A stretch of 64,000 nucleotides of DNA from Kribbella voronezhensis (GTDB lineage Bacteria > Actinomycetota > Actinomycetes > Propionibacteriales > Kribbellaceae). The DNA lies in assembly GCF_004365175.1 (NCBI RefSeq), contig NZ_SOCE01000001.1, positions 4,595,403-4,659,402 of the forward strand, in the 5' to 3' direction. The notes beneath the pieces are model-generated. The model did not search any database. It saw only the letters and a list, made by a program, of their open reading frames with translations, and had not been told where the DNA came from. The first letter of the stretch is position 1. Every line of letters begins with the position of its first letter. Shown here one piece after another: positions 43,008 through 52,573 of the stretch. The translations under genes and the position numbers were made by a program.

Positions 43008-44102
43008 ATGAAACCCACTGAGTTCGTCAAGGTGAATGGGCAGTTCTGGGGCGAGCACCTTCGGGGCGTGAGCGAGCATCTGACGGCCAGTCACTCCCGT
43101 GAGCTGCCGGGGCCGTTGCTGTTTCCGCGGGTGATGGTGCTGACGGAGACGCCGGACTGGAACATCCTGGAGTTCACCGGGATCAGCCGGGAGTACCGCT
43201 CGCTCGAAGTACGGCGGCAGAAGGCTGCCGGCATCGATCAGTACTTCGCGGATGCCGCCGGCTCCAAGCCGGTGGTGATCCTGCGCGAGGCCGATGTCTA
43301 TCAGGACGCGACGATCGCCACCGAGACCGGGCGCAGCGCTCTGCGCAGCCGCTTCCCGGGTGCCGAGGGACTGATCGGGCGGGAGCTCGTCGGCACCGGT
43401 GACGGCAAGCTGCTGCAGTTCGCCCCGGGGAACTACTCCGTGCTCAACCGCGTACTGCTCGCCTCCGGCCAGCGTCTGCACTGGACCTTCCTGGCGATCG
43501 CGATCCACCGGTCCGAGCCGGCCGACAAGTACCGCGACTTCCTGCAGAACCTGGTCAACTCCGTGCCCCACCTGGACCCGGTCGGCACGTTCGCCGTACC
43601 GCGTGGTGAGCTCGACCAGCTGCTCAAGGCGGACCCGTTCGGAAGCACGTATCACCAGGGTCTGCACAAGACGACCGTCGGGGAGTTCCTTCAGCAGCAC
43701 GAGGAGATCCTGCTGTCCGCGTTCGACGCGACCCAGCTGATCCGCGAGCCGGTACTCGAGGCAGAAGACGGTACTGCGGTCACGCCCGACTTCATCCTGG
43801 AGCGCTCCGACGGGACTCACATCGTCGGTGACTTCGCGCTGCCGTTGCTGGAGACGGCGAAGGACGGCAAGAAGCGGCGGCGCTCTACGACGGCGGCCGG
43901 CGACGGTACGCAGTACGGGGAGTTCTTCAAGAACGCCGAGAACCGGGCCTTCGCGAAGACCAAGTACGGCGTGGAGCTCAACGATCCGCGGCGGCTTCTG
44001 GTGACGACCAGCCAGGACGCGGTCGAGGTCGGTGAGGCGGAGGCCGTTGAGGTCGTCGACTACGACACCGTTCTTCGGCTGTATCTGGCGGCCAAGTCGT
44101 AA
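43008..44102 (+). CDS. Shedu-like (DUF4263-like) nuclease-fold protein
   Basis: 364 residues. Residues about 215-330 resemble the SduA/DUF4263 domain: TVGEFLQQHEEILLSAF, then a LIREPVLEAEDGTAVTPDFILERSDG strand carrying the PD of a PD-(D/E)xK fold, and a basic DGKKRRR. Where Shedu proteins usually have an ELK-type motif, this one reads HIVGDFALPLL, lacking the lysine in place, so nuclease activity is doubtful or the residue has moved. N-terminal 200 residues are unassigned. A single-gene antiphage role is the family precedent; here it is inference. No other defence genes nearby. Confidence 0.5.
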   Translation: MKPTEFVKVNGQFWGEHLRGVSEHLTASHSRELPGPLLFPRVMVLTETPDWNILEFTGISREYRSLEVRRQKAAGIDQYFADAAGSKPVVILREADVYQDATIATETGRSALRSRFPGAEGLIGRELVGTGDGKLLQFAPGNYSVLNRVLLASGQRLHWTFLAIAIHRSEPADKYRDFLQNLVNSVPHLDPVGTFAVPRGELDQLLKADPFGSTYHQGLHKTTVGEFLQQHEEILLSAFDATQLIREPVLEAEDGTAVTPDFILERSDGTHIVGDFALPLLETAKDGKKRRRSTTAAGDGTQYGEFFKNAENRAFAKTKYGVELNDPRRLLVTTSQDAVEVGEAEAVEVVDYDTVLRLYLAAKS

Positions 44103-44204
44103 CACCCCGTCGGCAGATCCACAGCAAGCTCCCAGCTTGCGTGGGTCGTCGTCTCAGCAAGTCCGTGAACCATCGAGGAATCACCACTCCGCCAGGGAGC
44201 CTCG

Positions 44205-45734
44205 ATGGACACAACGACAGGCGTACGCCGCCCCGCCGCAGCCGACCGCGGTACTACGACGCCGCCGACCCACCCAAGCGCAGGCGCGACCCCGCGGCAC
44301 CCGAGCGCTGAGCTCCAGCAGCACTCGGGTGCGGCAACCCAGTACGGGGTGGGTGGGCGCGAGGCTTGGCGGCACGTGCTGGGGCGGCGGGCGCGATTTG
44401 ACGCGGGTGTGCGCGTTGTTGCGGGGGCTGCGCTTTGGGTAAGCCTGTTGGTGGTCGCCTATTGGTGGGTGGCCGGTCGGGGCATCCAGGCGCTGGGCGG
44501 GTGGGAGACCGGGCTTACCTCGCTCGGGCGGCTCGGCGGTCTGTTGGCTTCGGATCTACTGCTAGTGCAAGTCCTACTGATCGCACGCGTCCCGCTGCTG
44601 GAGCGTGCGTTCGGACAGGACCGGGTGCTGCGGGTCCACCGAGTAGTCGGCTTCACCTCGTTCAACCTGATGGTGGCCCACCTGGTGCTGATCACCTGGG
44701 GCTATGCCGCCGGTAGCGCCACAAAGATCCCAAGCACCTTCTGGGACCTCATCACCGACTACCCAGGAGTCCTGCTCGCACTAGCCGGTACTGCGTGCCT
44801 GGTGCTGAGCGTGGTGACCAGCGTGCGCGCAGCGCGTCGTCGGCTGCGCTACGAGTCGTGGCATCTCCTGCACCTCTACGCCTATCTAGGAGTGGGCCTA
44901 GCTCTTCCCCATCAGCTGTGGACAGGCCAGGAGTTCATCAGCTCGCCAGCAGCCACGGCGTACTGGTGGACGCTCTGGGCCGTCGCCGCAGCCGCAGTAC
45001 TGGTCTGGCGCGTCGGAGCGCCGCTGGTCAACAGTGCTCGTCACCGCCTTCGCGTAGCTGCCGTTGCGGACGAGGGAGACGGCGTGGTGTCGGTGTACCT
45101 CACTGGGCGACACCTGGATCGACTGGGCGCCGAAGCAGGGCAGTTCCTCACCTGGCGGTTCATGGACCGCACTGGGTGGACCCGCGGCAACCCGTACTCG
45201 CTGTCCGCCGCACCCAGCAGTCAGAGCCTCCGGATCTCGGTCAAGGCGCTCGGTGACAACAGTGCGTCCCTCCGAAGCTTGCGACCCGGCACACCCGTGC
45301 TGATGGAAGGCCCGTACGGCCGGCTCTCCGCGCGAGCCCGCACCGGCCGCAAGGTCGCACTGATCGGTGCTGGAGTCGGGATCACTCCATTGCGCGCACT
45401 GGCCGAAGGACTCGACTACGGCCCCGGTGAAGCCGTCCTGATCCAGCGCTACACCCGTACGCCGCTCTTCGAGCGAGAGCTCCGGATGCTCGCTGCCGAA
45501 CGCGGACTCCTCGTCGGCCTGCTGCCGGGCCACCGACGCGCTCCCGATTCATGGCTCGGCCACGGCGCGGACCACCTCGATGATGTGGCGGCCCTTCGTA
45601 CGTGGATCCCTGACATTGCCGACCGGGACGTCTATCTGTGCGGACCTGATCCCTGGACCGCCTCCGTGCAACGCGCAGCCGCTGCAGCCGGCGTACCCGC
45701 AGACCGCATCCATCTCGAGAACTTCACGTGGTGA
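44205..45734 (+). CDS. ferric reductase-like transmembrane flavoprotein
   Basis: 509 residues. Disordered N-terminus (1-55), a six-helix heme-binding membrane domain (about 65-280, with His in HRVVGFTSFNLMVAHLVLITWG and SWHLLHLYAYLGVGLALPHQ), FAD domain (TRGNPYSLSAAP) and NAD domain (LIGAGVGITPLRAL; YLCGPDPW). Moves electrons from cytosolic NAD(P)H through the membrane to the outer face. Five bases before the FMN-binding gene, followed by apbE. Confidence 0.9.
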   Translation: MDTTTGVRRPAAADRGTTTPPTHPSAGATPRHPSAELQQHSGAATQYGVGGREAWRHVLGRRARFDAGVRVVAGAALWVSLLVVAYWWVAGRGIQALGGWETGLTSLGRLGGLLASDLLLVQVLLIARVPLLERAFGQDRVLRVHRVVGFTSFNLMVAHLVLITWGYAAGSATKIPSTFWDLITDYPGVLLALAGTACLVLSVVTSVRAARRRLRYESWHLLHLYAYLGVGLALPHQLWTGQEFISSPAATAYWWTLWAVAAAAVLVWRVGAPLVNSARHRLRVAAVADEGDGVVSVYLTGRHLDRLGAEAGQFLTWRFMDRTGWTRGNPYSLSAAPSSQSLRISVKALGDNSASLRSLRPGTPVLMEGPYGRLSARARTGRKVALIGAGVGITPLRALAEGLDYGPGEAVLIQRYTRTPLFERELRMLAAERGLLVGLLPGHRRAPDSWLGHGADHLDDVAALRTWIPDIADRDVYLCGPDPWTASVQRAAAAAGVPADRIHLENFTW

Positions 45735-45738
45735 CCCC

Positions 45739-46224
45739 ATGAAACGCATCGCAACCTGGCTCCTCAGCACGATCACGGTCGTCGTCCTGCTCTTCGGTTA
45801 CCACACCTCGACCTCCGGCAAAGCCGCCAGCGCTCCAGCCGTGATCGGCTCCGCAAACCCCACCACCAGCTCCGGCACAGGCGCCGCGGCTTCGCCGGGT
45901 TCGGGCGGTACGCCGGAGCCGAGCTCGACCGCCTCCACGTCCACCGCGGCGACCACGGTGCAAGGCGATGTCGCCGACACGCAATGGGGTCCGGTCCAGG
46001 TCCAAGTAATCGTTGCCAACGGCAAGATCACCGACGTGTCCGTCCTGCAGTACCCCAACGGCAATGGCAAGGACCAGCAGATCAACGCGTACGCGCTGCC
46101 GGTACTCATCAACGAGACGCTCGCCAAGCAGAGCGCCGCCATCGACATGATCAGCGGCGCCACAGTCACCAGCGACGGCTACACCCGATCCCTGCAATCC
46201 GCCCTCGACAAGGCCGGCCTGTGA
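45739..46224 (+). CDS. extracytoplasmic FMN-binding domain protein
   Basis: 161 residues. N-terminal membrane anchor (about 5-22), Ser/Thr/Gly-rich linker (about 25-75), then an FMN_bind domain. DMISGATVTSDGY contains the Thr that ApbE links covalently to FMN ([DN]xxSGATxT). The apbE gene overlaps it by 4 bases, so the flavin is almost certainly attached. It likely receives electrons from the upstream reductase. Confidence 0.92.
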   Translation: MKRIATWLLSTITVVVLLFGYHTSTSGKAASAPAVIGSANPTTSSGTGAAASPGSGGTPEPSSTASTSTAATTVQGDVADTQWGPVQVQVIVANGKITDVSVLQYPNGNGKDQQINAYALPVLINETLAKQSAAIDMISGATVTSDGYTRSLQSALDKAGL

Positions 46225-47012
46225 ACGCCCCGATCGCCCGGTACGTCGAGCAGGTGATGGGTATGCCGATCAGCCTCGCGCTTCGCGGCAAGCACACGAG
46301 GGACGCGAGCGCACGCAGTACGTGGGAAGCTGTTGTCGACGAGTTGCGAGAGGTCGATCGGGTGTTCAGCACGTACCGCGCGGATTCGTTCATCTCCCGC
46401 CTCGGACGCGACGAGCTCAGCTTGCCCGACTGCCCGCCCGAGGTGAGCGAAGTGCTCGAAATCGCCAACCAGGCGGTCGAAATCTCCGATGGTGCCTTCT
46501 CTGTCTACCTGCCCGATCCCGCGGGCGGGCTGGTGTTCGACCCGAGCGGCGTGGTCAAGGGCTGGGCGGTGGAACGCGCAGCTCGCCGCTATCTCGACGG
46601 CCTCGAGGACACCGACTACTGCCTCTCCGCGGGCGGCGACATGGTCGCTCGCACTCTCGACCCAACGACCGAGCCCTGGTGTATCGGCATCGAGGATCCG
46701 CTCGATCCGAACCGGCTCGTTGCCACCGTTCCCCTGCGCACAGGAGCCGTCGCGACCGCCGGAACCAGTCACCGCGGCACCCACATCATCGACCCGCGCA
46801 CCGGGCGCCCGGCGTACGGGATCGCTTCGGTCACCGTCGTCGGCGATTCGCTCACCTGGGTGGACATCGAGGCCACGGCCGCTTTTGCGCAGGGGGCGCA
46901 GGCGCTCAGTTGGCTGCGCACCCGCCCTCGACGTACCGGGTTGATCGTCTGGGCGGATGGGCAAACGACCCTCTTCGACACGAGTCATCCGGTAGGCCAA
47001 GGGGCCGGGTGA
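46221..47012 (+). CDS. apbE: FAD:protein FMN transferase
   Basis: 263 residues from GTG 46221, overlapping the FMN-binding gene. Conserved GVVKGWAVERAA, LSAGGDMVAR, and HIIDPRTGRPA with the Mg-binding Asp. Attaches FMN to Thr of the partner. N-terminus MNAPIARYVEQVMGMPISLAL lacks a clear signal peptide, so export is uncertain. Confidence 0.94.
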   Translation: MNAPIARYVEQVMGMPISLALRGKHTRDASARSTWEAVVDELREVDRVFSTYRADSFISRLGRDELSLPDCPPEVSEVLEIANQAVEISDGAFSVYLPDPAGGLVFDPSGVVKGWAVERAARRYLDGLEDTDYCLSAGGDMVARTLDPTTEPWCIGIEDPLDPNRLVATVPLRTGAVATAGTSHRGTHIIDPRTGRPAYGIASVTVVGDSLTWVDIEATAAFAQGAQALSWLRTRPRRTGLIVWADGQTTLFDTSHPVGQGAG

Positions 47013-47042
47013 TTGTCGGCGGGGATGGGTAGTTTCGGTGGC

Positions 47043-47669
47043 ATGACGACGGATTGGGAAGCCTGGCACGCCGCGTACGACGATCCTGGATCCGGGCTGT
47101 CCCGGCGGTTGCGGATCATCCAAGGGCTGATCGGGGAGTGGCTCGACCGCACGGCGCCGAACGACGTCCGCGTGGTCAGCGCGTGTGCCGGCGACGGCAG
47201 AGACCTCTTGGGCGTACTACGGAATCGCGGCGACTCGAATCGCGTCACGGCGACCTTGCTCGAGTACGACGAACGCAACGTCGCTCGGGCCCGCTCGGCC
47301 GCCGCGGAGTTTCCGGCGATCGCAGTACGCCAGGCTGATGCCGGCCAAGGCGCCTCCTATGCGGGCGCGATCCCGGCCGACTTGGTGTTGATGGTCGGTG
47401 TCTTCGGCAACATCAGCGATGACGACATCCGCAGGACCATCGAAGCTCTACCCGGTATGTGCAACCCAGGTGCCTTGGTGATCTGGACGCGCCATCGAGG
47501 TGCTCCCGATTTCACCCCGACGATCCGCGAATGGTTCGCCGCCAACGACTTCACCGAGGAGTCCTTCCACGCCCCCGACGACCTGGAAATCGGCGTAGGC
47601 TCCCACCGCTTCACCGGCACCCCACCCCACCAAAACCCCACCCAACACCTCTTCACCTTCACCCACTAA
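47043..47669 (+). CDS. class I SAM-dependent methyltransferase-like protein
   Basis: 208 residues from ATG 47043. Motif I VVSACAGDGRDLLGVL, LLEYDERNVARA, and a VLMVGVFGNISDDDI segment. ATG 47013 is an alternative start. C-terminus is rich in Pro, Thr and His. Role unknown. Confidence 0.78.
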   Translation: MTTDWEAWHAAYDDPGSGLSRRLRIIQGLIGEWLDRTAPNDVRVVSACAGDGRDLLGVLRNRGDSNRVTATLLEYDERNVARARSAAAEFPAIAVRQADAGQGASYAGAIPADLVLMVGVFGNISDDDIRRTIEALPGMCNPGALVIWTRHRGAPDFTPTIREWFAANDFTEESFHAPDDLEIGVGSHRFTGTPPHQNPTQHLFTFTH

Positions 47670-47865
47670 CCCACCCGCCACTAACCCACCGGCTCCACCG
47701 CGCGCCCCTCGCCGAGTGGCTTTGGAGGTCTCCACCAGCACCGTTTGTAGGTCAGTGCTGACACCACCCGGACCAGGAGGGCACCTTAGTGTTGGTGGGA
47801 GTTGACAACACCCTGGCGGGCGCGCAAGCGGAGCGAGTCCGAGCAGATTGAGCGGAGGTGGGCGC

Positions 47866-48459
47866 ATGTCGGCGACGAAGCTCCTGGTACTCGGTGTCGT
47901 GCACCTCTCCGGCGGCGCGCATGGCTACCAGGTGCGGTCCGAACTGCAGAGCTGGGGTGTGGAGATTTGGGCCAAGATCAAGCCCGGCTCGATTTATCAT
48001 GCGCTGAAGAAGGCGGCGGCTGATGGCCTCCTCACCGAACACCCCGAGCCGGGCAACTCCGGGCCGGAGCGCGTTCTGTACCGCGCGACAGCTCGGGGAC
48101 GTGACGAGATAGTCGAACTTGTCCGCGACGGTCTGCGGCGCACCCACGACCCGGCCATGCTCAACGCGGCCATCGCCATGTTGCCCATGCTGACCAGGAC
48201 AGATGCCATCGCGCACGTCAACGAGCGGGTCGCGCGCCTGGAAGCGGAGCTCGTAGAGCAGGCCAAGTGGCGGGAGCACCCCAATCGGGACACCCCCGAG
48301 CACGTCCGCGATCAGGCCGAACTGTGGGCGGGACACGCACGCACCGAACTGGAGTGGGCGAAGAGCCTGAGCAAACGACTGGCTGAGGGCGCCTACACCA
48401 TGGCCGATGATCCGGGTTCGTGGCGAACGGTCGCCGATCACCTCAAGATGCGCTTCTAA
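47866..48459 (+). CDS. PadR-family transcriptional regulator
   Basis: 197 residues from ATG 47866 with GCGGAGGTG upstream. N-terminal winged helix (KLLVLGVVHLSGGAHGYQVRSEL ... IKPGSIYHALKKAAADGLL) and a C-terminal coiled-coil dimer segment. Next to a DrrAB-type exporter; PadR proteins commonly repress such pumps until a drug binds. Confidence 0.92.
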   Translation: MSATKLLVLGVVHLSGGAHGYQVRSELQSWGVEIWAKIKPGSIYHALKKAAADGLLTEHPEPGNSGPERVLYRATARGRDEIVELVRDGLRRTHDPAMLNAAIAMLPMLTRTDAIAHVNERVARLEAELVEQAKWREHPNRDTPEHVRDQAELWAGHARTELEWAKSLSKRLAEGAYTMADDPGSWRTVADHLKMRF

Positions 48460-48518
48460 TCAAACTTGACTAGACGTTCCTCTTCGTGCACTCTGGCCAA
48501 GTAACCAAACTTGACTAG
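48457..48518. promoter_or_regulatory. direct repeats, candidate PadR operator
   Basis: TAATCAAACTTGACTAG (48457-48473) and TAACCAAACTTGACTAG (48502-48518) match in 16 of 17 bases, 45 bp apart. Each includes TTGACT, which could be a -35 box. They lie between padR (first copy begins in its stop codon) and the ABC operon. Confidence 0.6.
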
Positions 48519-48563
48519 TGCTCAACCAATCCGTTCGCAACACCGAGAGAAGGACTCGAACCC

Positions 48564-49517
48564 ATGGGAAAGCTCGCGATCGAGACGAGAGGGTTGAAGA
48601 AAAGCTTCGGCAAGACCCACGCGGTCGCCGGTGTGGACCTGGCCGTGAGCGCCGGGGGCGTGTACGGCGTGCTCGGTCCGAACGGGGCGGGCAAGACCAC
48701 CACGATCCGCATGCTGGCCACGCTCCTGCGCCCCGATGCCGGAGAGGCGCAAGTGCTCGGCTACGACGTCGTGCGTGACGCCCGGGCGGTGCAGAGCAGG
48801 GTGGGCCTCACCGGGCAGTTCGCGTCGGTCGACGAGGACCTCACCGGGGTGGAGAACCTGTTGCTGCTCGCCAGGTTGCTCGGCTACTCACGCCGCCGAG
48901 GCAGGGAGCGGGCGGCCGACCTGCTCGACGCGTTCGGTCTTGCCGAGGCGGCCGACCGGCAGGTGAAGAAGTACTCCGGCGGGATGCGCAGGCGCATCGA
49001 CATCGCGGCGAGCCTGGTCGTCACCCCCGAACTGATCTTCCTCGACGAGCCCACGACCGGGCTCGACCCGCGCAGCAGGAACCAGGTCTGGGAGATCGTC
49101 AGGGGCATGGTCGCCGAGGGCGCCACCGTGTTGCTGACCACGCAGTACCTCGACGAGGCCGACCAGCTGGCCGACCGGATCGCGGTGATCGACCACGGGA
49201 AGGTGATCGCCGAGGGCTCGAGTGGCGAGCTCAAGGCATCGGTCGGTGCCGGCTCGCTGCACGTACGGCTACGTGCGCCCGAGCAGCGGGCCGAGGCCGA
49301 ACGGGTCCTCGCCGGCGTCCTCGAGGTGCCGGCCGAGCCGTCCGCCGACCCGTCCGCGCTGTCCGCGCGGATCTCCGACCCCGAGCGGGTCGCCCGCGCC
49401 CTGGCCGAGCTGTCCCGCAGCGGCATCGACGTCACCGAGTTCGCGCTCGGTCAGCCGAGCCTGGACGAGGTGTTCCTCACCCTGACCGGACACGCCGCCG
49501 AGGAGGATGCCGCATGA
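48564..49517 (+). CDS. daunorubicin-resistance-type ABC transporter ATP-binding protein
   Basis: 317 residues. Walker [10 protein letters not shown], signature [15 protein letters not shown], Walker [17 protein letters not shown], then the DrrA C-terminal extension. Overlaps the permease gene by 4 bases. With PadR and the permease it forms a typical regulated drug-efflux unit. Confidence 0.94.
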   Translation: MGKLAIETRGLKKSFGKTHAVAGVDLAVSAGGVYGVLGPNGAGKTTTIRMLATLLRPDAGEAQVLGYDVVRDARAVQSRVGLTGQFASVDEDLTGVENLLLLARLLGYSRRRGRERAADLLDAFGLAEAADRQVKKYSGGMRRRIDIAASLVVTPELIFLDEPTTGLDPRSRNQVWEIVRGMVAEGATVLLTTQYLDEADQLADRIAVIDHGKVIAEGSSGELKASVGAGSLHVRLRAPEQRAEAERVLAGVLEVPAEPSADPSALSARISDPERVARALAELSRSGIDVTEFALGQPSLDEVFLTLTGHAAEEDAA

Positions 49518-50359
49518 ATGCCACGACCGCGGAACAGGCGTCGGCGCCGGTCACCGAGGACGCGCTGCGCAGTGTGCTGTTGGCAGGCGAGCGGCCGTCG
49601 CGCCCCGGCCCGGTGCTCACCTCGCTGACGTTCGGCTGGCGCGCTTTGCTGAAGATCAAACACGTGCCCGAGCAGCTCGTCGACGTGACCATGTTCCCGA
49701 TCATGTTCACGCTGATGTTCACCTACCTGTTCGGTGGCGCGCTCGCCGGGTCGACTCAGGAGTACCTGCAGTTCCTGCTGCCCGGCATCCTGGTGCAGGC
49801 GAACGTCATGATCACCATGAACACCGGCATCACGCTGAACACCGACATCCAGAAGGGGGTGTTCGACAGGTTCAGGTCACTTCCGGTGTGGCGACCGTCG
49901 CCGCTGGTCGGCGCCCTGCTCGGCGATCTGGTGCGCTACTCGATCGGGTCGGCGATCGTGATCACGCTCGGACTGGTCCTAGGGTTCCGGCCGGAGGGTG
50001 GCGCCGTCGGGGTGGTGCTCTCGGTGGTGCTGCTACTGGTGTTCTCGTTCTGCCTGTCGTGGCTGTGGACGATGCTCAGCCTGATCCTGCGCACGCCGAA
50101 CTCGGTGGCGGGGGTCAGCATGATGGTGATGTTCCCGCTCACGTTCGTGAGCAACATCTTCGTGGACCCGAAGACGATGCCCGGGTGGATGCAGGCGGTC
50201 GTCGAGGTCAACCCGATCACCCACCTGGCGACCGTGGTACGCGGCCTGATGGACGGCTCGGTCCCGGCCGGGGAAATCGGCTGGGTGCTCGTCTCGTCCG
50301 TACTTCTCGTCGCGGTGTTCGGTCCCATCACCATGGTCCTCTACCGCAACAAGAAGTAG
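49514..50359 (+). CDS. DrrB-type ABC-2 transporter permease
   Basis: 281 residues, six helices; [45 protein letters not shown] and [46 protein letters not shown] are characteristic of the DrrB family. Exports lipophilic compounds with the preceding ATPase. Confidence 0.94.
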   Translation: MNATTAEQASAPVTEDALRSVLLAGERPSRPGPVLTSLTFGWRALLKIKHVPEQLVDVTMFPIMFTLMFTYLFGGALAGSTQEYLQFLLPGILVQANVMITMNTGITLNTDIQKGVFDRFRSLPVWRPSPLVGALLGDLVRYSIGSAIVITLGLVLGFRPEGGAVGVVLSVVLLLVFSFCLSWLWTMLSLILRTPNSVAGVSMMVMFPLTFVSNIFVDPKTMPGWMQAVVEVNPITHLATVVRGLMDGSVPAGEIGWVLVSSVLLVAVFGPITMVLYRNKK

Positions 50360-50462
50360 ATGCCGCTACCGCGAGCACTTGGTCGAAATCAGCTCCGACA
50401 ACCCGGCCCACTCGGCCAACGCCATCACCGGTACCAGGCCCGGACACGACAAGGAGAGCCGA

Positions 50463-50885
50463 ATGAGCACCATCCCCAAGAACAACTTGGAAACCGTTGC
50501 GCACACGCCCGGGCGGGCGAGCAGCATCGGGGTCTGGATTCTGCAAGTCGTGCTGGCGGCGATCATCGCCGGCGGCGGAATCTCGAAGCTCGCCGGCGAC
50601 CCGGTCATGGTGGACATGTTCGCCGACATCGGGGCTGGCCAGTGGCTCCGGTACCTGGTCGGAGCGCTGGAGGTCGCGGGAGGGGTTGGACTCCTGATCC
50701 CGGCTCTGGCGGGCCTGGCCAGTCTCGGGTTGGCGGCATTGCTGACCGGTGCTGTCATCACCGATCAGTTCGTGCTCGAGCAGAGCCCTTGGCTGCCGCT
50801 CGCCTGTCTCGCCGTGGCGGCCGTGATCGCAAGGGCGCGGTGGTCGCGCACCGAGGCCGTCGTCGGCACGCTGCTCAGGCGCTGA
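50463..50885 (+). CDS. DoxX-like family membrane protein
   Basis: 140 residues from ATG 50463. Four helices; ILQVVLAAIIAGGGISKLAGDPVMVDMFADIGAGQWLRYLVGALEVAGGVGLLIP is the DoxX_2 pattern. AAGGAGAGCCGA precedes the start. In line with the ABC genes and a hydrolase; function not known for this subfamily. Confidence 0.85.
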   Translation: MSTIPKNNLETVAHTPGRASSIGVWILQVVLAAIIAGGGISKLAGDPVMVDMFADIGAGQWLRYLVGALEVAGGVGLLIPALAGLASLGLAALLTGAVITDQFVLEQSPWLPLACLAVAAVIARARWSRTEAVVGTLLRR

Positions 50886-50912
50886 GACAAACCTCTCGAA
50901 CGGAGATGTGAG

Positions 50913-51746
50913 ATGAACGAGATGGACTTTCGCGTGACATCAAACGATGGCACCACCATCGCCTACGACCGGAAGGGAAGCGGCCCGGCTGTCGTCCTGG
51001 TAGGCGGCGCACAGGACGACGGAGCCGAGAACGCTCCCTTGGTACCTGCTCTCGCCGAGCACTTCACGGTTTACAACTATGCCCGTCGGGGACGCGGCGC
51101 GAGCGGCTTCACCGAGCCCTACGCCGTGGAAAGGGAGATCGAGGACCTGGATGCGTTGATCGCGGAGGCGGGCGGCTCGGCGCACCTGTTCGGGGCGTCC
51201 TCTGGTGGCGCTCTGGCGCTGGAAGCCGCCGCGGCCGGGTCAGCCATCGACACGATCGCCGTGTGGGAGGTGCCCTACGCGGTCGGAGACGACATACGCC
51301 CGCGATTCGAGGAGTACGTCGCGGACACCCGACGCGCCTTCGACGCCGGGCGAGACGAGGAGGTTCTCGAACTGTTCATGCGCATGACCGGCGCCTCCGA
51401 CGACAACATCGCGGCCAGGAAAGCGGCAGGCAAGAAGACGGCGCATTGGGCGGATTCGGTCGCCCTCGCGCCCACGCTGGTCCACGACAGCGTCTTCGAC
51501 AACCGCTACCAATTGCCGACCGATCGACTGGCAACGGTCACCCAACCGGTCCTGGTCACCACCGGAGGACCGATCACGGTCCCCTACATGGCAGGCCTGC
51601 CCTCGGACTTCTTCGACCGCGCAGCCGACGAGCTTGCAGACCTACTACCCCACGCTCAACGGGAGACCCTCGACGGGCCGGATCACGTCGTCGACCCACA
51701 GACCATCGGCCCACTGTTGCTACGGTTCTTCAGCAGCGAACACTGA
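50913..51746 (+). CDS. alpha/beta hydrolase
   Basis: 277 residues, preceded by GGAGATGTG. Nucleophile elbow HLFGASSGGALALE (Ser), strand motif VVLVGGAQ at the oxyanion site, catalytic His probably in DGPDHVVDP. Sits downstream of DoxX-like gene, likely same transcript. Substrate unknown. Confidence 0.85.
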   Translation: MNEMDFRVTSNDGTTIAYDRKGSGPAVVLVGGAQDDGAENAPLVPALAEHFTVYNYARRGRGASGFTEPYAVEREIEDLDALIAEAGGSAHLFGASSGGALALEAAAAGSAIDTIAVWEVPYAVGDDIRPRFEEYVADTRRAFDAGRDEEVLELFMRMTGASDDNIAARKAAGKKTAHWADSVALAPTLVHDSVFDNRYQLPTDRLATVTQPVLVTTGGPITVPYMAGLPSDFFDRAADELADLLPHAQRETLDGPDHVVDPQTIGPLLLRFFSSEH

Positions 51747-51758
51747 GAGGCCCGCGAG

Positions 51759-52048
51759 GTGGTGCGGGAAGACCGATTAGGCACCGCGCAAGCAGATCTT
51801 CGTCGCGCCAGGGACACGGGGCGGACAGGTGGTGCCGAGGTTGATGTCGTCGGCGGCATCACAGGCCTGATCCTGGGCGTGCTCGTCACCAACGTCTTCG
51901 TCGCCGCGCAAGGCCGGGCCGTCGTACTGACCTGGGCTTCAGTGGGAGTCGACCTGGCCTACTCGCGGCTCATCGGCTCCGTCGTCGGTCGTACCCCGCA
52001 CTCCGCGCCGACTTAGTACCGCCCACCGAACCCCTGCGCAGCACATGA
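51759..52048 (+). pseudogene. decayed FtsX/MacB-type permease C-terminus
   Basis: In frame, residues VVGGITGLILGVLVTNVFVAA then VLTWASVGVDLAYSRLIGSVVG match the last two helices of FtsX-type permeases, but the frame then ends. Shifting frame at about 51989 restores the family's ending (YPALRADLVPPTEPLRS, stop at 52046-52048). Upstream, another frame yields PRKQIFVA, like the pre-helix ATRxQI segment. So at least two frameshifts, and the 5' part is gone. Confidence 0.7.
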
Positions 52049-52134
52049 CCAGGCACCTCGGCAGGGCCAGTGATTCCGGGCTGTGGTCGCATGCGGTCAC
52101 CATTCCCGGGCGGTGGCCCGGTGCCGAAAGTGCG

Positions 52135-52287
52135 TCCAATGAGTCCTTCGGCGGCTGGACCAAGACCTTCACCGACCCCCGGCTATGCGCAGCCATCGTC
52201 GACCGACTCACCTTCGGCGGCACCATCCTCGAGACCGGCACCGACTCCTACCGTCTGGCCCAAGCCACAAGGCAGCGGACAACCTGA
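52135..52287 (+). pseudogene. IS21-type IstB ATPase C-terminal fragment
   Basis: Codes for SNESFGGWTKTFTDPRLCAAIVDRL and GGTILETGTDSYRLAQATRQ, the C-terminal end of IstB-like transposition helper proteins (typical pattern W-x-x-x-F-x-D-x-x-x-x-x-A-x-x-D-R-L...SYR). Only about 50 residues remain; no Walker motifs and no istA. Remnant of an IS21-family element. Confidence 0.75.
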
Positions 52288-52305
52288 CACCCGTCGGGAG
52301 CGGAA

Positions 52306-52381
52306 GCGGTGTCGACGCAAACCAACATCCGCGGCACCGACACGTGCCCGGCGGTGTCAGAACTCGCCAACAAGCGGTGTC
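52306..52381. repeat. three GCGGTGTC repeats, possible IS21 terminus
   Basis: GCGGTGTC at 52306-52313, 52351-52358 and 52374-52381, each followed by an A/C-rich G-A-C-x-x-A-A-C-like stretch. IS21-family elements carry multiple short repeats at their ends, so this may be the right end downstream of the istB fragment. The opposite end was not found. The remaining bases to 52573 show nothing. Confidence 0.35.
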
Positions 52382-52573
52382 GGACGAAACCTCCGCAGCC
52401 AGCCGACAGACGGATCGGTCCCGCCGGCTGCTCCCCGCCCGTCAGCCGGTCCGACTGCCCGCACTTTCCCCCGCTCAGGCGTCCGTCCGACTGCCTGCCC
52501 TTCACCGACGAACGCACCCGCCCCACCGCGCGCTCTACGTCTCGTGCGCTTTCTCGGCGTTCTGCCCTTGGTT

